A stretch of 64,000 bases of DNA from Gallaecimonas sp045291545 (lineage in GTDB: Bacteria; Pseudomonadota; Gammaproteobacteria; Enterobacterales; Gallaecimonadaceae), in NCBI RefSeq assembly GCF_045291545.1, contig NZ_CP149514.1:124001-188000 (forward strand). Reading direction: 5' to 3'. The translations under genes and the position numbers were made by a program. A model generated the notes under the pieces. The model worked only from the letters and a program-made list of their open reading frames with translations, was not told the origin of the DNA and made no database searches. Shown one piece after another: positions 27,083-36,118 of the stretch. Every line of letters begins with the position of its first letter. Within the stretch, counting starts at the first letter, position 1.

Positions 27083-30000
27083 GTGAAGACCCAAGCGGCG
27101 TATACCCTGAGTGCCTTGATGCTAGCGATGACGCCGTTCCTTGCAATGGCCGCCTCAGCGCCGCAGTTGCCTGAGCAGCTGGCGCTCACCAGTGGCCACT
27201 ATGTTAAAACGGCGGCGTCAGCGCCACACCTGCAAATAAAGAAAAAGCGCTTTGTGGTGCAGCTGGCGGCGCCGCCTATGGCAACCTACGGCCTGGGTAC
27301 GGCACGGGCACTGAGTCGGGATAAAAGCGGCAAGCTACAGCTGCATTCGCTGGCTGCCACGCAATACCACAGCCAGTTGCAGCAGGCGCAGCAACAGGTG
27401 ATGACGGCACTGCAAAGCCGCTTTCCAGGAGCCACTGTCGAGCAGCAATTCAGTATTGTTTTTAACGGGTTGCTGGTCGAGGGCGTCAATGACGCCAAAG
27501 CGCTGCGTCAGTTGCCTGGCGTAAAAGCGGTTTATCCGGAGCACTTTTTTTCCGTCAAGGTGGATGCCTCGCTTGATTTAATTAATGCCCCGGCTGTCTG
27601 GCAAGAGCTGGGCGGGCGCAGCAGTGCTGGTCAAGGGGTGAAAGTCGCTGTTGTCGATTCCGGTATTCGCCCTGAAAACCCGATGTTTGCTGACAGTGGT
27701 TTTAGTGCACCGGCCAACCTGCCAACTGACGATTACTGCCACACAACCGATGCCACCTTTTGTAACAACAAGCTGATCGTGGCTCGCTGGATGAACCCGG
27801 CCTTTACCGTAGATGCTAACGAACACCTCAGCCCGCTGGGGTATAACGGCCACGGCACGCACGTGGCGGGTATCGCGGTGGGCGACCCGGTAAATGTGAC
27901 CTTCAACGGAGCCAACCTGGATCTCTCCGGGGTGGCACCTGGCGCCTATCTGATGGTGTACAAGGCATTATTTTACGATGGCACCTCTGCCACCGGCTCT
28001 GATGCCATGCTGCTGCAGGCGGTGGAAGACGCAGTCACGGATGGGGCTGATGTTATCAACAACAGTTGGGGCGGTGGCCCGGGCGGCGATCCGGCCACTA
28101 GCCCGTACAAAGCAGCATTTGAAGCGGCCGAAGCGGCCGGTGTGGTGGTGGTGTCGGCAGCCGGCAACGACGGCAACAGTGCCGGTACCATCGGTTGCCC
28201 GGGGTGTGTAGAGTCTGGCATTACCGTTGCCAACACACAGACCGGCAGGCTGTTCAGTAATACCGTGTCAGTGCCCGGTGTTGGCAATTTCATTGCCCAG
28301 GAAGGCACTGCTGATACGCAGCTCAGCAGTGATATCAGCGCCACTGTTGAGGCCGCAGAGCTGGTCGACAGCAACAATGCCGAAGGCTGTAGCCCGTTTG
28401 CTGCCGGTACTTTCACCAATAAAATCGCGTTGATTAAACGCGGTACCTGTACCTTCACAGATAAAGCCAAATACGCCCAGGATGCCGGTGCCAAGGCGAT
28501 GATCGTCTACAACACCGACGACAGCTACCTGACCATGAGTATGACTGGCACCTTGCCGTCGGTACTGATTAACAACAGCGATGGCCGGACTCTGGTGCAG
28601 GCGTTGCAAAACAGTGCCTTGACCGCCACCATCGCCGGCCAACGTACCACCGCCATAGTTGACAGCCTGGTGGATGTGATGAATGCATCGTCCTCCCGTG
28701 GCCCGGACGGCGATGCCCATATCCTCAAGCCCGATCTTGCTGCCCCGGGAACAGATATCCTCTCGGCAGCGTCCCCAGAGCAGGATGGCAGTAGTTTTGC
28801 TCTTAAAACCGGCACTTCCATGGCCAGCCCGCATGTAGCTGGGGCGGCGGCATTGGTTAAAGCCAGCCACCCTAACTGGACACCGATACAAATCAAATCG
28901 GCCCTGACCTCAACAGCTAACCCCAGTGTCAAAGATGATGACGGCGTAACGCCGGCTACGCCCTTTGCCATGGGCGCCGGGCGGCTGGATGTGGCCAAAG
29001 CGGTGCAGGCTGGGCTGGCTTTTGACAAAGTGTCAGTGGCTGAACCGATATGTGTGGGGAACTGCGTAGCTGAGCGTCAGCTACGGTCTCTGGCAAACAG
29101 CAGTGTGACCTGGCAGGCTAAGGTGGCCTTTACTGACAGCGCCGTCAGTGGCAGTTTGTCGAGCAGTAGCATCAGCCTGGCTGCCGGGGCCGTGCAGCCA
29201 CTGACCATTACCATCGACACATCACAGGCCAGCAAAGATCAGTGGTATTTCGGAGCCGTAACCTTCACCGACAGTAGCGGCAACTTGCCCACGGCCCGTA
29301 TGCCCATCGCGGTGTATGCCGGTGCCAGCACCGACAGTTACCTGCTCAGCACTTCTGGTGGCACCCTGGCGTTGGGAGGCAGCCTGGCGGCCAGTACGGT
29401 AATGAATAATCTCACCAACCCGGACTCGCAAACGCTGACCCTGCAGCTACCCAGCGGCGCTGATTTTGCCAGCGCACCGGTGCTGAGCCTCAGTAACGCT
29501 ACCCAAAGCAGTTACAGTTACGACAGTGCGCTGCGTAAAGTGACCTGGCAGGGGCAACTGGCCACCGCGACTCTGGCTTTAGCCAGCCGCGCAGCCCTGC
29601 CGGCAGGTTCCATTGCCGGCCTCAGTAATACGGTTACCTTGAGCTGTAGCGCCGAGTGTGATGATGATGACCTGCTGCTGGATGTCAGTGGTTTTGGCCT
29701 GAGCTTTGCTGGCCGTGACTACACCCAGCTGCATGTGTCTTCGAACGGCTATTTGCTGTTGGGTGATGGTAACGCCACCTCTCCCAACAATGTGGCACTG
29801 CCCAGCAGTAGTCTCTCTAATGCCATTATTGCCCCGTTCTGGACGGATCTTGACCTGGCTGGCGGCGCCGGTGGTGGTAGCGTGATGTATAACGCTTTGA
29901 CTGCCGGTGGTAACGACTACCTGGTGATCGAATGGCATAACGCCCAGCTCTATGGTGATACCAGTGGCAAGCAGTACAGCTTCCAGGTGTGGTTGCAGCT

Positions 30001-30943
30001 CAACAGCGGTAATGTCTACTTCAACTACCTGGCACTGGATACCCTGCCCAGTAGCGTTACTGTCGGCGTTCAGGGTGTCAATGGTGTGTTGGGCCAGAGC
30101 TTGTACTACAACGGCCAGGGTAGTGCGCCGGCAGCCGGTGACGCCTTGGCAGCAGCCTATCAGGCCGGTGGCCAGGTAAAACTGGACTACAACCTGGTAG
30201 CCAAAGTACTGACCCCGGCAACAACAGCGCTCAGCCTGAATGAAGACACCACGGTTCGCACGGATCTGACACAGCTCCTGCCCGGCAGTAACGAAGCTGT
30301 AGAGGCCAAGATCAGCTCCATCGGCCATGACGATATTACAGCCGAAGGCCTGTTAAAGCTGGGCGTAGACGGTGGCATTGTGGCGAGCAGCCTGACTGTG
30401 ACCACGGCGCCGGCGCACGGCCAGTTGAGCATCGACAGTACCGGCGTGGCAACCTACAGCCCGGATGCCAATTTCAATGGCACCGACAGTGCCGCCTATA
30501 GCGCTACCGACCAGGCCGGTAATGTGCTGCCAGGTAACACCCTGAACTTCACCGTGGCACCGGTCAATGACCCACCGGTAGCGGCCATCAGCGGCCCGGC
30601 CAGCGTACAAAGCGGTACGCTGGTAACACTGTCGGGAGCAGGCTCGTCGGATGTCGACGGTGACAGTCTTAGCTACCAATGGCGCCAGCTATCCGGGCCG
30701 GTTGTTACCCTCAACAGCAGTGCTGACAGTGTCAGTTTTACGGCCCCAAGCCAGGCTGGCACTGTGGTGCTCGAGCTTAAAGTCAATGATGGCACTGTTA
30801 ATTCGGCACCGGTCAGCCACAGTGTCACCGTGGCTACCAGCAGTACTACTACCAGCGCTAGCAGCAGCGGTGGTGGCGGAGGCAGCCTGGGTTGGGGGCT
30901 TTTGCTACTACCGTTAGTTGCCCGTTGGCGGCGCAGAACATGA
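27083..30943 (+). CDS. Large secreted S8 subtilisin-like protease with GlyGly-CTERM tail
   Basis: 1286 aa. Signal peptide to about residue 24 (AMAA|SA); I9-type propeptide about 55-160; peptidase S8 domain with D192 (VVDSGIRP), H257 (NGHGTHVAG), oxyanion N362 and S579 (TGTSMASPHVAG). A PA domain is inserted at about 400-515. Downstream: a nidogen-like beta region (about 850-1030), a cadherin-like segment, and a PKD/K319-like Ig domain (about 1155-1250). The C-terminus is a GlyGly-CTERM sorting signal: a Ser/Gly-rich run, GGGGGSLGWG, a hydrophobic helix, then RWRRR. Such tails are cut by rhombosortase and go with type II secretion, encoded 14 kb away. GTG start with AAGGA upstream. Confidence 0.92.
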   Translation: MKTQAAYTLSALMLAMTPFLAMAASAPQLPEQLALTSGHYVKTAASAPHLQIKKKRFVVQLAAPPMATYGLGTARALSRDKSGKLQLHSLAATQYHSQLQQAQQQVMTALQSRFPGATVEQQFSIVFNGLLVEGVNDAKALRQLPGVKAVYPEHFFSVKVDASLDLINAPAVWQELGGRSSAGQGVKVAVVDSGIRPENPMFADSGFSAPANLPTDDYCHTTDATFCNNKLIVARWMNPAFTVDANEHLSPLGYNGHGTHVAGIAVGDPVNVTFNGANLDLSGVAPGAYLMVYKALFYDGTSATGSDAMLLQAVEDAVTDGADVINNSWGGGPGGDPATSPYKAAFEAAEAAGVVVVSAAGNDGNSAGTIGCPGCVESGITVANTQTGRLFSNTVSVPGVGNFIAQEGTADTQLSSDISATVEAAELVDSNNAEGCSPFAAGTFTNKIALIKRGTCTFTDKAKYAQDAGAKAMIVYNTDDSYLTMSMTGTLPSVLINNSDGRTLVQALQNSALTATIAGQRTTAIVDSLVDVMNASSSRGPDGDAHILKPDLAAPGTDILSAASPEQDGSSFALKTGTSMASPHVAGAAALVKASHPNWTPIQIKSALTSTANPSVKDDDGVTPATPFAMGAGRLDVAKAVQAGLAFDKVSVAEPICVGNCVAERQLRSLANSSVTWQAKVAFTDSAVSGSLSSSSISLAAGAVQPLTITIDTSQASKDQWYFGAVTFTDSSGNLPTARMPIAVYAGASTDSYLLSTSGGTLALGGSLAASTVMNNLTNPDSQTLTLQLPSGADFASAPVLSLSNATQSSYSYDSALRKVTWQGQLATATLALASRAALPAGSIAGLSNTVTLSCSAECDDDDLLLDVSGFGLSFAGRDYTQLHVSSNGYLLLGDGNATSPNNVALPSSSLSNAIIAPFWTDLDLAGGAGGGSVMYNALTAGGNDYLVIEWHNAQLYGDTSGKQYSFQVWLQLNSGNVYFNYLALDTLPSSVTVGVQGVNGVLGQSLYYNGQGSAPAAGDALAAAYQAGGQVKLDYNLVAKVLTPATTALSLNEDTTVRTDLTQLLPGSNEAVEAKISSIGHDDITAEGLLKLGVDGGIVASSLTVTTAPAHGQLSIDSTGVATYSPDANFNGTDSAAYSATDQAGNVLPGNTLNFTVAPVNDPPVAAISGPASVQSGTLVTLSGAGSSDVDGDSLSYQWRQLSGPVVTLNSSADSVSFTAPSQAGTVVLELKVNDGTVNSAPVSHSVTVATSSTTTSASSSGGGGGSLGWGLLLLPLVARWRRRT

Positions 30944-30945
30944 TT

Positions 30946-30972
30946 AAAAAACCCGGCTTTGCCGGGTTTTTT
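30946..30972. terminator. Intrinsic terminator after the GlyGly-CTERM protease gene
   Basis: Stem AAAAAACCCGGC/GCCGGGTTTTTT with a TTT loop, three bases beyond the stop codon. Confidence 0.92.
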
Positions 30973-31112
30973 AATAGCCCCGTCACATTCAGAAACAGTT
31001 TATCCTGGCGCCCCCTTGCAAGTGGCTGGCAGGGGTGTGGTATAACGCCATTCTCCCTCTCGTCCTTGCCAGCTTGTTGTAAAAAAAATAAAGAAGCACA
31101 AGGAGTTGTACT

Positions 31113-33404
31113 GTGACGAGACGTTATCCTGTTTCCGCCCTGTCGCTGGCAGTGGCATTGTCGCTGGCCGGTTGTGGTGGCGGCAATGATAGTAATGCTG
31201 TTCCGACTATTCAGAACGCGCAGTTCAGTGATCTGCGCCAGATGGTGACCTTTACCGGTGCACTGTCGGTCAAAGATGACAGCGATCTGAGTAAACTTAA
31301 ATACAGCGTCAGTGAGAACGGCCAACCCGTGACCGCGCACAATGGCGTATTCATGTTGGCCCATGGTGAGCTGCGTATCGATGCCAAAACGGCAACGGTG
31401 CACTATTTGCCTTACGACACCACCGACACCACGGTTAAAGTCAGTGTCAGTGATGGTGAAAAATCCAGTAGCGGCAACATTACTTTCAGTAACATCGCCG
31501 GCGATCCGCTGTTCGCCCAGCAATGGCATCTGCGCAACACTGGCCAAAAAGCCTATTCACAAAATCCGGCGGGTGTTGAAGCGCTTATTCAATACTACGA
31601 AGGTCTCGGTTATACCGAAGACTTCCTGCGCAGCATTTTCTTCATTGACGAGACAGTACTGGTACCGGGTGAAGACCTGCACCTGACCAACACCATTGCC
31701 AGTGGTATCACCGGTAAAGGCGTCAAGGTACTGGTAGCCGATTCCGGTATGGAGCTGGGCCATGAAGATCTGGCGCCCAACGTAATCCCTAATGCCTCGC
31801 TGAACTTTGCCTACATGGGCGTGGACGACGGCAATGGCAACACCACTTACCCGTCAACCCAGAACCCAATGGACCCCACCAGCCGTGCGCAAACGGGTGA
31901 CCACGGTACCTCTGTGGCGGGTCTTATTGCTGCCAAAGGCTGGAATGGTAAAGGTGGCCGCGGGGTGGCCCCGGATGCCGGGCTGATGGCGCAGAACTTC
32001 ATCACAGATCAAAACAACCTGTCTTATATGCTGTCCAACGGTATTCCCGGTTCTATGGGCAGCAGCGCCGACATCATCAACAAGAGCTACGGCGCCGACG
32101 TCTTCTATCAGGACGTGTATTTTGACAGTACCGACCAGGCTGTGCAGGCCTATGGCCCCACCTATGGCCGTGATGGCAAAGGTATTGTCATGGTCAAAGC
32201 GGCAGGTAACGGCTTTAACAGTGACTTGTCTGCCTATTCGCCCTGCCGTGCGCTTGGCACCAACGCAGCCGGCCTGACCTGCCAAAACACCAATATTGAA
32301 GGGGTGAACGCGTATCCCTACAACACTATCGTCGCGGCGGTAGACAGTAACGGTAAGCACACCAGCTATTCCAGCGCCGGCTCCAACGTCTTTATCTCGG
32401 CACCGGCCGGTGAATATGGCGATCTGGAACCTGCTATGGTCACCACTGACCAGTCCACCTGCTTACAGGGCTATTCATCCTTCCCGGAAATGCAGTCGCA
32501 GTCAGCGGGGGGCTACCCTTACGCACAGCTGTTCCCGTTCAATGCGCCGGGTAACCCGGATAACCCCAACTGTAACTACACTGCCAACTTCAACGGTACC
32601 TCGTCGGCCACGCCGAATACCGCTGGTTCCGTGGCGCTGCTGCTCAGTGCCAACCCCAACCTGACTTGGCGTGATGTGCGTTACATTCTGGCCAGCACCG
32701 CCGATGAAGTTGACCCTAACGCGGCTCCTGCTGTGATCCAGGTTAACGGCGACAACTATGTCGCCCGTGACGGCTGGATCACCAATGCCGCAGGCTTCCA
32801 TTTCAACAACCTGTACGGTTTTGGCCGGGTTGACGTAGACAAAGCGGTGGCCATGGCTACAAATGGCTACAAAAACCTGCCGCCAATGGTGGAAACTGAC
32901 TGGCAGGATGCCGATGTGGCCAGCCCCATCGATATTCCTGACAACAGCATTACCGGTGCAGAGTCCACCTTCGAAGTGACCGATGACATGATCCTGGAAA
33001 CCACCCAGATCCACGTCACCATCACTAACGACAACATGGTTACCTTCAACCCCAGTGGCAGTAGCTTTGAAGGCTCAACCATCGGCCCGGATACTGCGAT
33101 TGAGCTTATCTCACCGTCCGGTACCCGTTCGGTGCTGCTGAACCCGCGCTCGGGTATGACCATCTCTTACGATGCGGTCATGGGTAACAGCCCTGAGAAG
33201 TACTTCACCAAAGATATGGTGCTGGCCACCAACGCTTTCTACGGTGAAAACGCCAAAGGCACCTGGACTATCAAAGTGCTGGATACCAACGGCAGCGATG
33301 TTTACTTCAGTAACAGTAGCTTTGCCTCCGGCGTACTGCGCAATAACACCACCGACAGCCAGCTGGCCGGTTGGGGCCTGCGCTTCTTTGGTCATCAGCA
33401 GTAA
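31113..33404 (+). CDS. Kexin-like S8 serine protease lipoprotein with P domain
   Basis: 763 aa. Lipoprotein signal with lipobox LAGC (acylated C21), then a Gly/Asn linker and an N-terminal Ig-like part. Catalytic residues D210 (VADSGME), H264 (GDHGTSVAG) and S497 (NGTSSATPNTAG). The C-terminal P/Homo B domain spans about 615-740 (ending GTWTIKVLDTNG). S8 plus P domain is the kexin/furin arrangement, as in the Aeromonas serine protease ASP. There is no N-terminal I9 propeptide, so folding help is expected from outside; the next gene is the candidate. GTG start with AAGGAG upstream. It is probably transcribed separately from the upstream protease because a strong terminator intervenes. Confidence 0.9.
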   Translation: MTRRYPVSALSLAVALSLAGCGGGNDSNAVPTIQNAQFSDLRQMVTFTGALSVKDDSDLSKLKYSVSENGQPVTAHNGVFMLAHGELRIDAKTATVHYLPYDTTDTTVKVSVSDGEKSSSGNITFSNIAGDPLFAQQWHLRNTGQKAYSQNPAGVEALIQYYEGLGYTEDFLRSIFFIDETVLVPGEDLHLTNTIASGITGKGVKVLVADSGMELGHEDLAPNVIPNASLNFAYMGVDDGNGNTTYPSTQNPMDPTSRAQTGDHGTSVAGLIAAKGWNGKGGRGVAPDAGLMAQNFITDQNNLSYMLSNGIPGSMGSSADIINKSYGADVFYQDVYFDSTDQAVQAYGPTYGRDGKGIVMVKAAGNGFNSDLSAYSPCRALGTNAAGLTCQNTNIEGVNAYPYNTIVAAVDSNGKHTSYSSAGSNVFISAPAGEYGDLEPAMVTTDQSTCLQGYSSFPEMQSQSAGGYPYAQLFPFNAPGNPDNPNCNYTANFNGTSSATPNTAGSVALLLSANPNLTWRDVRYILASTADEVDPNAAPAVIQVNGDNYVARDGWITNAAGFHFNNLYGFGRVDVDKAVAMATNGYKNLPPMVETDWQDADVASPIDIPDNSITGAESTFEVTDDMILETTQIHVTITNDNMVTFNPSGSSFEGSTIGPDTAIELISPSGTRSVLLNPRSGMTISYDAVMGNSPEKYFTKDMVLATNAFYGENAKGTWTIKVLDTNGSDVYFSNSSFASGVLRNNTTDSQLAGWGLRFFGHQQ

Positions 33405-33415
33405 GGAGATAAACG

Positions 33416-33946
33416 ATGACAGCTTCAAAACTTATGATCGCGCTGGTCGCCCTGGCTTCTACCTGCGCCATGGCGGCGCCATCAGTACCGCCGGTTCGGC
33501 CGAACATGGAAAAGCACTTCCAGCAAATTCACCCCGGCAAAGCCGACTTTGGGGTTTATCGCCAGGTGAAAACGTTGCGCCTGCAAACCAGCGCCGACAA
33601 AGCCAATGGCAACATGGCTGTAGCGGAAGTGGCAGGCATGCCCATCGTCAAAGCTGAACCCAGCAAGATCCTGACTCGTGGTTCTGTGGTACAGAACCTG
33701 TTAACGGGGCAGAACGGGGTAGTGACTGGCCGTCTGACTGTACTGGCTAATCAGGGAGTAGATGTTACCTCACTGGCCAATCAATACGGCCTGAAGGTAC
33801 GGATTGATGCTGCCAAGGGGGGCCTGTTTATTCTGGACGCACCCGCCAGCACCGATCTGATGGCATTAAAATCACAGCTCGCTGCCAGCTCCGGCGTAAA
33901 ACAGGTGAAAATCGACGTCACCGACAACCGCAACGTGCTGTATTAA
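33416..33946 (+). CDS. Exported small protein, candidate ORF2-type chaperone of the kexin-like protease
   Basis: 176 aa with signal peptide (ALASTCAMA|AP). Its ribosome site AAGGAG begins at the stop codon of the protease gene, so the two form an operon. The C-terminal half (about 100-176: GRLTVLANQGVDVTSLANQYG, later SGVKQVKIDV) looks like an I9 propeptide fold. In Aeromonas sobria the kexin-like protease ASP needs ORF2, a small exported protein encoded directly downstream, to fold. Position, size and absence of a propeptide in the protease all match that arrangement. Sequence identity to ORF2 was not tested. Confidence 0.75.
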   Translation: MTASKLMIALVALASTCAMAAPSVPPVRPNMEKHFQQIHPGKADFGVYRQVKTLRLQTSADKANGNMAVAEVAGMPIVKAEPSKILTRGSVVQNLLTGQNGVVTGRLTVLANQGVDVTSLANQYGLKVRIDAAKGGLFILDAPASTDLMALKSQLAASSGVKQVKIDVTDNRNVLY

Positions 33947-33962
33947 GCGCGAGTGCAGTATT

Positions 33963-33988
33963 AAAAACCCGGCTTCGGCCGGGTTTTT
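33963..33988. terminator. Intrinsic terminator after the protease/chaperone operon
   Basis: Stem AAAAACCCGGC/GCCGGGTTTTT with a TTCG tetraloop. It marks the left border of the AT-rich accessory island. Confidence 0.93.
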
Positions 33989-34249
33989 GTGTTTCAGCTC
34001 ACAAAGCCGAACGTCGCGGTTTTTTCTGTAACATAATTGGCTTAGCTTAACGACACTAAGCCATGAAGGGCTGCACCATTGCAGGAAGCTACGGGGTATT
34101 GGATAACGTTATTCCAAGGGCGGTAGCGTACCTGAACTAGAACTCCTTCTCTTTATACTGCTTGTGAAATAACTCATAACTGTTTATATGAGCTTGTTTT
34201 AAAATTCGATGTTAATCTTTTTCGTTAATTAAAGAAATAAAATATAACG
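33989..34249. other. Non-coding left border of the accessory island
   Basis: No gene seen. The first half is GC-balanced and holds a seven-base inverted repeat GGCTTAG/CTAAGCC with a ten-base spacer near 34040-34063. The second half becomes AT-rich and presumably carries the promoter of the next gene. The inverted repeat does not meet the integron attC consensus. Confidence 0.4.
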
Positions 34250-34927
34250 ATGGCTAAATCTCTTGTGCTATTTGTTTTTGTTACTTTAGTATCTTTTTCC
34301 GCCAATGCGGTTGGATGGCGATTCTATAGTGTATTTCATACGGCAGAAGGAAGAGTTGTTCTAGGTATTCTTTTTTCTATTCCGCTTTCTGGTAGTGAAA
34401 TTTATTTTAAAATAAAAAAAAGTTCACTGTGTAAAGATTACAAAAAAAATGATTATATTTCTTTCCCTAGTTTTGTTAAAGATATAAATTTCACTGACAG
34501 GACATACTATTTTGATGTATTTCCTGATATGTTTTGCAAAAAAATATCTAATCTTGAATACATAGATTATATTTTTACATATAAAGATCATAGTGGAAAA
34601 AAAATAACTATAGGTCCTCGTCGTAATTCATACCAATTACTCTCTAGTGGTTTGAGTGATCCTGAAAAAGATCCATTAGATATTTTTTACGAAAAACACA
34701 GTTACCAAATATGGTTAAGAAATTATGACCTTAAGAAAGATGAATCAATATATGAAATCAATGTTTTAAATGAGTCTAAAAATAGAACTTTCAGATACAT
34801 GTTAAAAAAACAAAGGAGTGCTCTTATAAATATTAAAAAAGATCCTGGTGATATTAGGATAGAAATAAAGAAAGGCTCAATTCTCATATACAGTGATTTA
34901 GTTAATGGTAATGGAATTGTTGAATGA
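34250..34927 (+). CDS. Secreted protein of unknown function, AT-rich orphan
   Basis: 225 aa with a signal peptide (VSFSANA|VG). The mature part is lysine, tyrosine and phenylalanine rich, with two cysteines (SSLCKD and DMFCKK). Not recognised. Base composition is far more AT-rich than the backbone, as is usual for immunity and toxin genes in Rhs islands. Its stop overlaps the ATG of the next, broken gene (ATGA), so they were once an operon. An orphan immunity protein is a reasonable guess. Confidence 0.6.
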   Translation: MAKSLVLFVFVTLVSFSANAVGWRFYSVFHTAEGRVVLGILFSIPLSGSEIYFKIKKSSLCKDYKKNDYISFPSFVKDINFTDRTYYFDVFPDMFCKKISNLEYIDYIFTYKDHSGKKITIGPRRNSYQLLSSGLSDPEKDPLDIFYEKHSYQIWLRNYDLKKDESIYEINVLNESKNRTFRYMLKKQRSALINIKKDPGDIRIEIKKGSILIYSDLVNGNGIVE

Positions 34928-35089
34928 AAAGTATGTTGGCTTTATTACTAGTATTTTCCTCTGTCCATGCCGGTACTTAAATCGGTAAAGTGACCAGTAT
35001 TATCGTACGTCAACATGATGGGCTGCATTACTTCTATATGTCAGGAACCGAAAAAACCGGCCTGCATACGAATTTTAGAAAAAACGCCA
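34924..35089 (+). pseudogene. Broken gene for a short secreted protein (in-frame stop, truncated)
   Basis: Begins MKSMLALLLVFSSVHAGT, a complete signal peptide, then meets TAA at 34978. The same frame continues as IGKVTSIIVRQHDGLHYFY, which has the look of a known type of short exported protein (signal peptide, then a KVTSIIVR-DGL-Y-F segment). The homology-like part stops where the dispersed repeat starts (about 35050). So it has two lesions: a nonsense codon and loss of the 3' half. Confidence 0.65.
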
Positions 35090-35165
35090 TCATGTGGGGA
35101 GCAAATGGATATCAAGTATATACATCGTTTGGGTTTGGGTTTGGGTTTGGGGTTGGCGTAAAAGC
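35050..35165 (+). repeat. Dispersed repeat Z, copy 1
   Basis: Nearly the same sequence recurs at about 41880-42010, and a partial copy at 39313-39354. Shared landmarks: ACCGGCCTGCAT, AATTTTAGAAAAAACGCC, a purine-rich ribosome-site-like stretch, ATGGATATCAAGTATATAC, a (TTGGGT)n tract and TTGGCGTAAAAGC. Similarity between the two full copies ends exactly where IS remnant A begins. Confidence 0.85.
35105..35161 (+). CDS. Micro-ORF with Leu-Gly repeat, copy 1 (18 aa)
   Basis: Reads MDIKYIHR, then four Leu-Gly units and Leu-Ala, then TAA. Upstream GGGGAGCAA could serve as a ribosome site. The repeat unit is TTGGGT. The second copy at 41932 keeps start, stop and flanks but has seven units. Whether it is translated is unknown; it could also be a DNA or RNA element (the G-runs could form a quadruplex). 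Confidence 0.35.
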   Translation: MDIKYIHRLGLGLGLGLA

Positions 35166-35447
35166 GGCGTTGTTGATCAAATCAGAGCTTGGACAGCCTG
35201 CCCCTAAAGGGTTTGCTGCCCTTAGTTGCCCGGCTTTCAGCGCAGCAACGGCCTCATTCCTTGGGTGACCTTGCTTCCAGAGCCCCGCTGTCTTGCGAGG
35301 CGGGATGCTGGCTTTGGCGCCTTTCCTTTGCAGTAGCCGGTGGCAGGCTTTGCTGTCATAAGCCCCGTCGGCGCTGACTTGGTCGATACGTCGGGGGATC
35401 AGATCACGGCAAGACAGAATGGTTCAACGCATTTGGGAAACAACGCC
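35166..35447 (-). mobile_element. Decayed IS5-family element, remnant A
   Basis: Left end GGCGTTGTTGATCAAATC; right end ...AACAACGCC, which inverted reads GGCGTTGTTTCCCAAATG. On the minus strand the interior translates as an internal transposase piece (about 35231-35394: SADGAYDSKACHRLLQRKG, then KASIPPRK), which includes the conserved DGAYD aspartate region of IS5/IS903 transposases. N- and C-terminal parts are deleted. No target duplication is visible. It cannot move on its own. Confidence 0.85.
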
Positions 35448-35471
35448 GATATAGGGAGCACTATTAATAAA

Positions 35472-36029
35472 ATGAAATTTTTGAGTAGGTTCATTGCTTA
35501 TTTGTCTATCATGATGATTCCATCGTGTTATGCGGTCGAACGTCTTTACACTGATTCATACTCAGCTACCGGGGGAATTTTTCTAGGCGATAAATGGATC
35601 CTTTTATATTCTCTACCGGATGATGAATACAGCGCAGAAAAGCTGTCTCTTCTAAATGGTCTTTTCACGTCAAGTAAAATAAAGTTAGAAAAGAAAAGAG
35701 ATAGTTATTGGGATGCCATGGATAGAATAAATAAAAACTATCATATTGCTCTGGAAAAAATAAATAATGAACGTGGGAGCAGTGATATTGAATATGAACA
35801 TGGAGGGATAGGGAGTGGGCGCTGGCATGTTACTGTCTCTATGATAGAACCAGGAAATTTGGTTTCCAAATTCTACATGAGGGAGAAGTTAATGCTGAAA
35901 GTCGAGCGTTCATTGATAATGAGTGTTAGAGATACTGTGAATGGGAAAAGTGACTTTCTGCTAGTTGAATCTGTATCCTGTGGTGCCGTCTCTTGTTCAA
36001 CTGATCTTTATAGCTTTAAAGAAAATTGA
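35472..36029 (+). CDS. Exported protein of unknown function, AT-rich orphan
   Basis: 185 aa from the ATG that opens a signal peptide (about residues 1-20, ending SCYA|VE); the upstream in-frame codons belong to the IS remnant and are excluded. A central helical, lysine-rich stretch (about 58-100) is followed by a beta-type part and two close cysteines near the end (VSCGAVSCSTD). Unrecognised. Size, export and composition match the candidate immunity proteins nearby, but no toxin partner remains next to it. Confidence 0.6.
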   Translation: MKFLSRFIAYLSIMMIPSCYAVERLYTDSYSATGGIFLGDKWILLYSLPDDEYSAEKLSLLNGLFTSSKIKLEKKRDSYWDAMDRINKNYHIALEKINNERGSSDIEYEHGGIGSGRWHVTVSMIEPGNLVSKFYMREKLMLKVERSLIMSVRDTVNGKSDFLLVESVSCGAVSCSTDLYSFKEN

Positions 36030-36118
36030 ACAGGACACCCATCTTCGGTTTATCGAAATTTCAGTGAATTAGCAAGGGTTAGGGTGTTAAAGGAAGTTTA
36101 ACGCTGCTAACAGCGTTG
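36028..36118. repeat. Dispersed repeat X, copy 1
   Basis: Shares GGACACCCATCTT, AATTTCA, and TTAAAGGA...GTTTA...CTGCTAACAGCG with a copy at 41664-41752. It lies directly after a gene stop in both places. Similarity ends at the left end of IS remnant B. The GGACACCCATC motif recalls flanks of some small transposable elements, but no transposase is present. Confidence 0.7.

Noticed and set aside
26886..27146. Minus-strand 86-codon open frame over the protease promoter
   Set aside because: No ribosome site or recognisable features; overlaps the protease signal peptide; the gap between pckA and the protease is better read as promoters.
29579..30328. 249-codon minus-strand open frame inside the GlyGly-CTERM protease
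   Set aside because: Low-complexity composition from antisense of Ser/Gly/Ala codons; the sense protein has clear domains.
34039..34063. Inverted repeat GGCTTAG/CTAAGCC as an integron attC site
   Set aside because: The core-site consensus and the paired L boxes are missing, and no integrase is in the window.
35128..35155. Tandem TTGGGT tract as a CRISPR or telomere-like array
   Set aside because: The unit is six bases with no spacers; it is a simple tandem repeat inside a micro-ORF.
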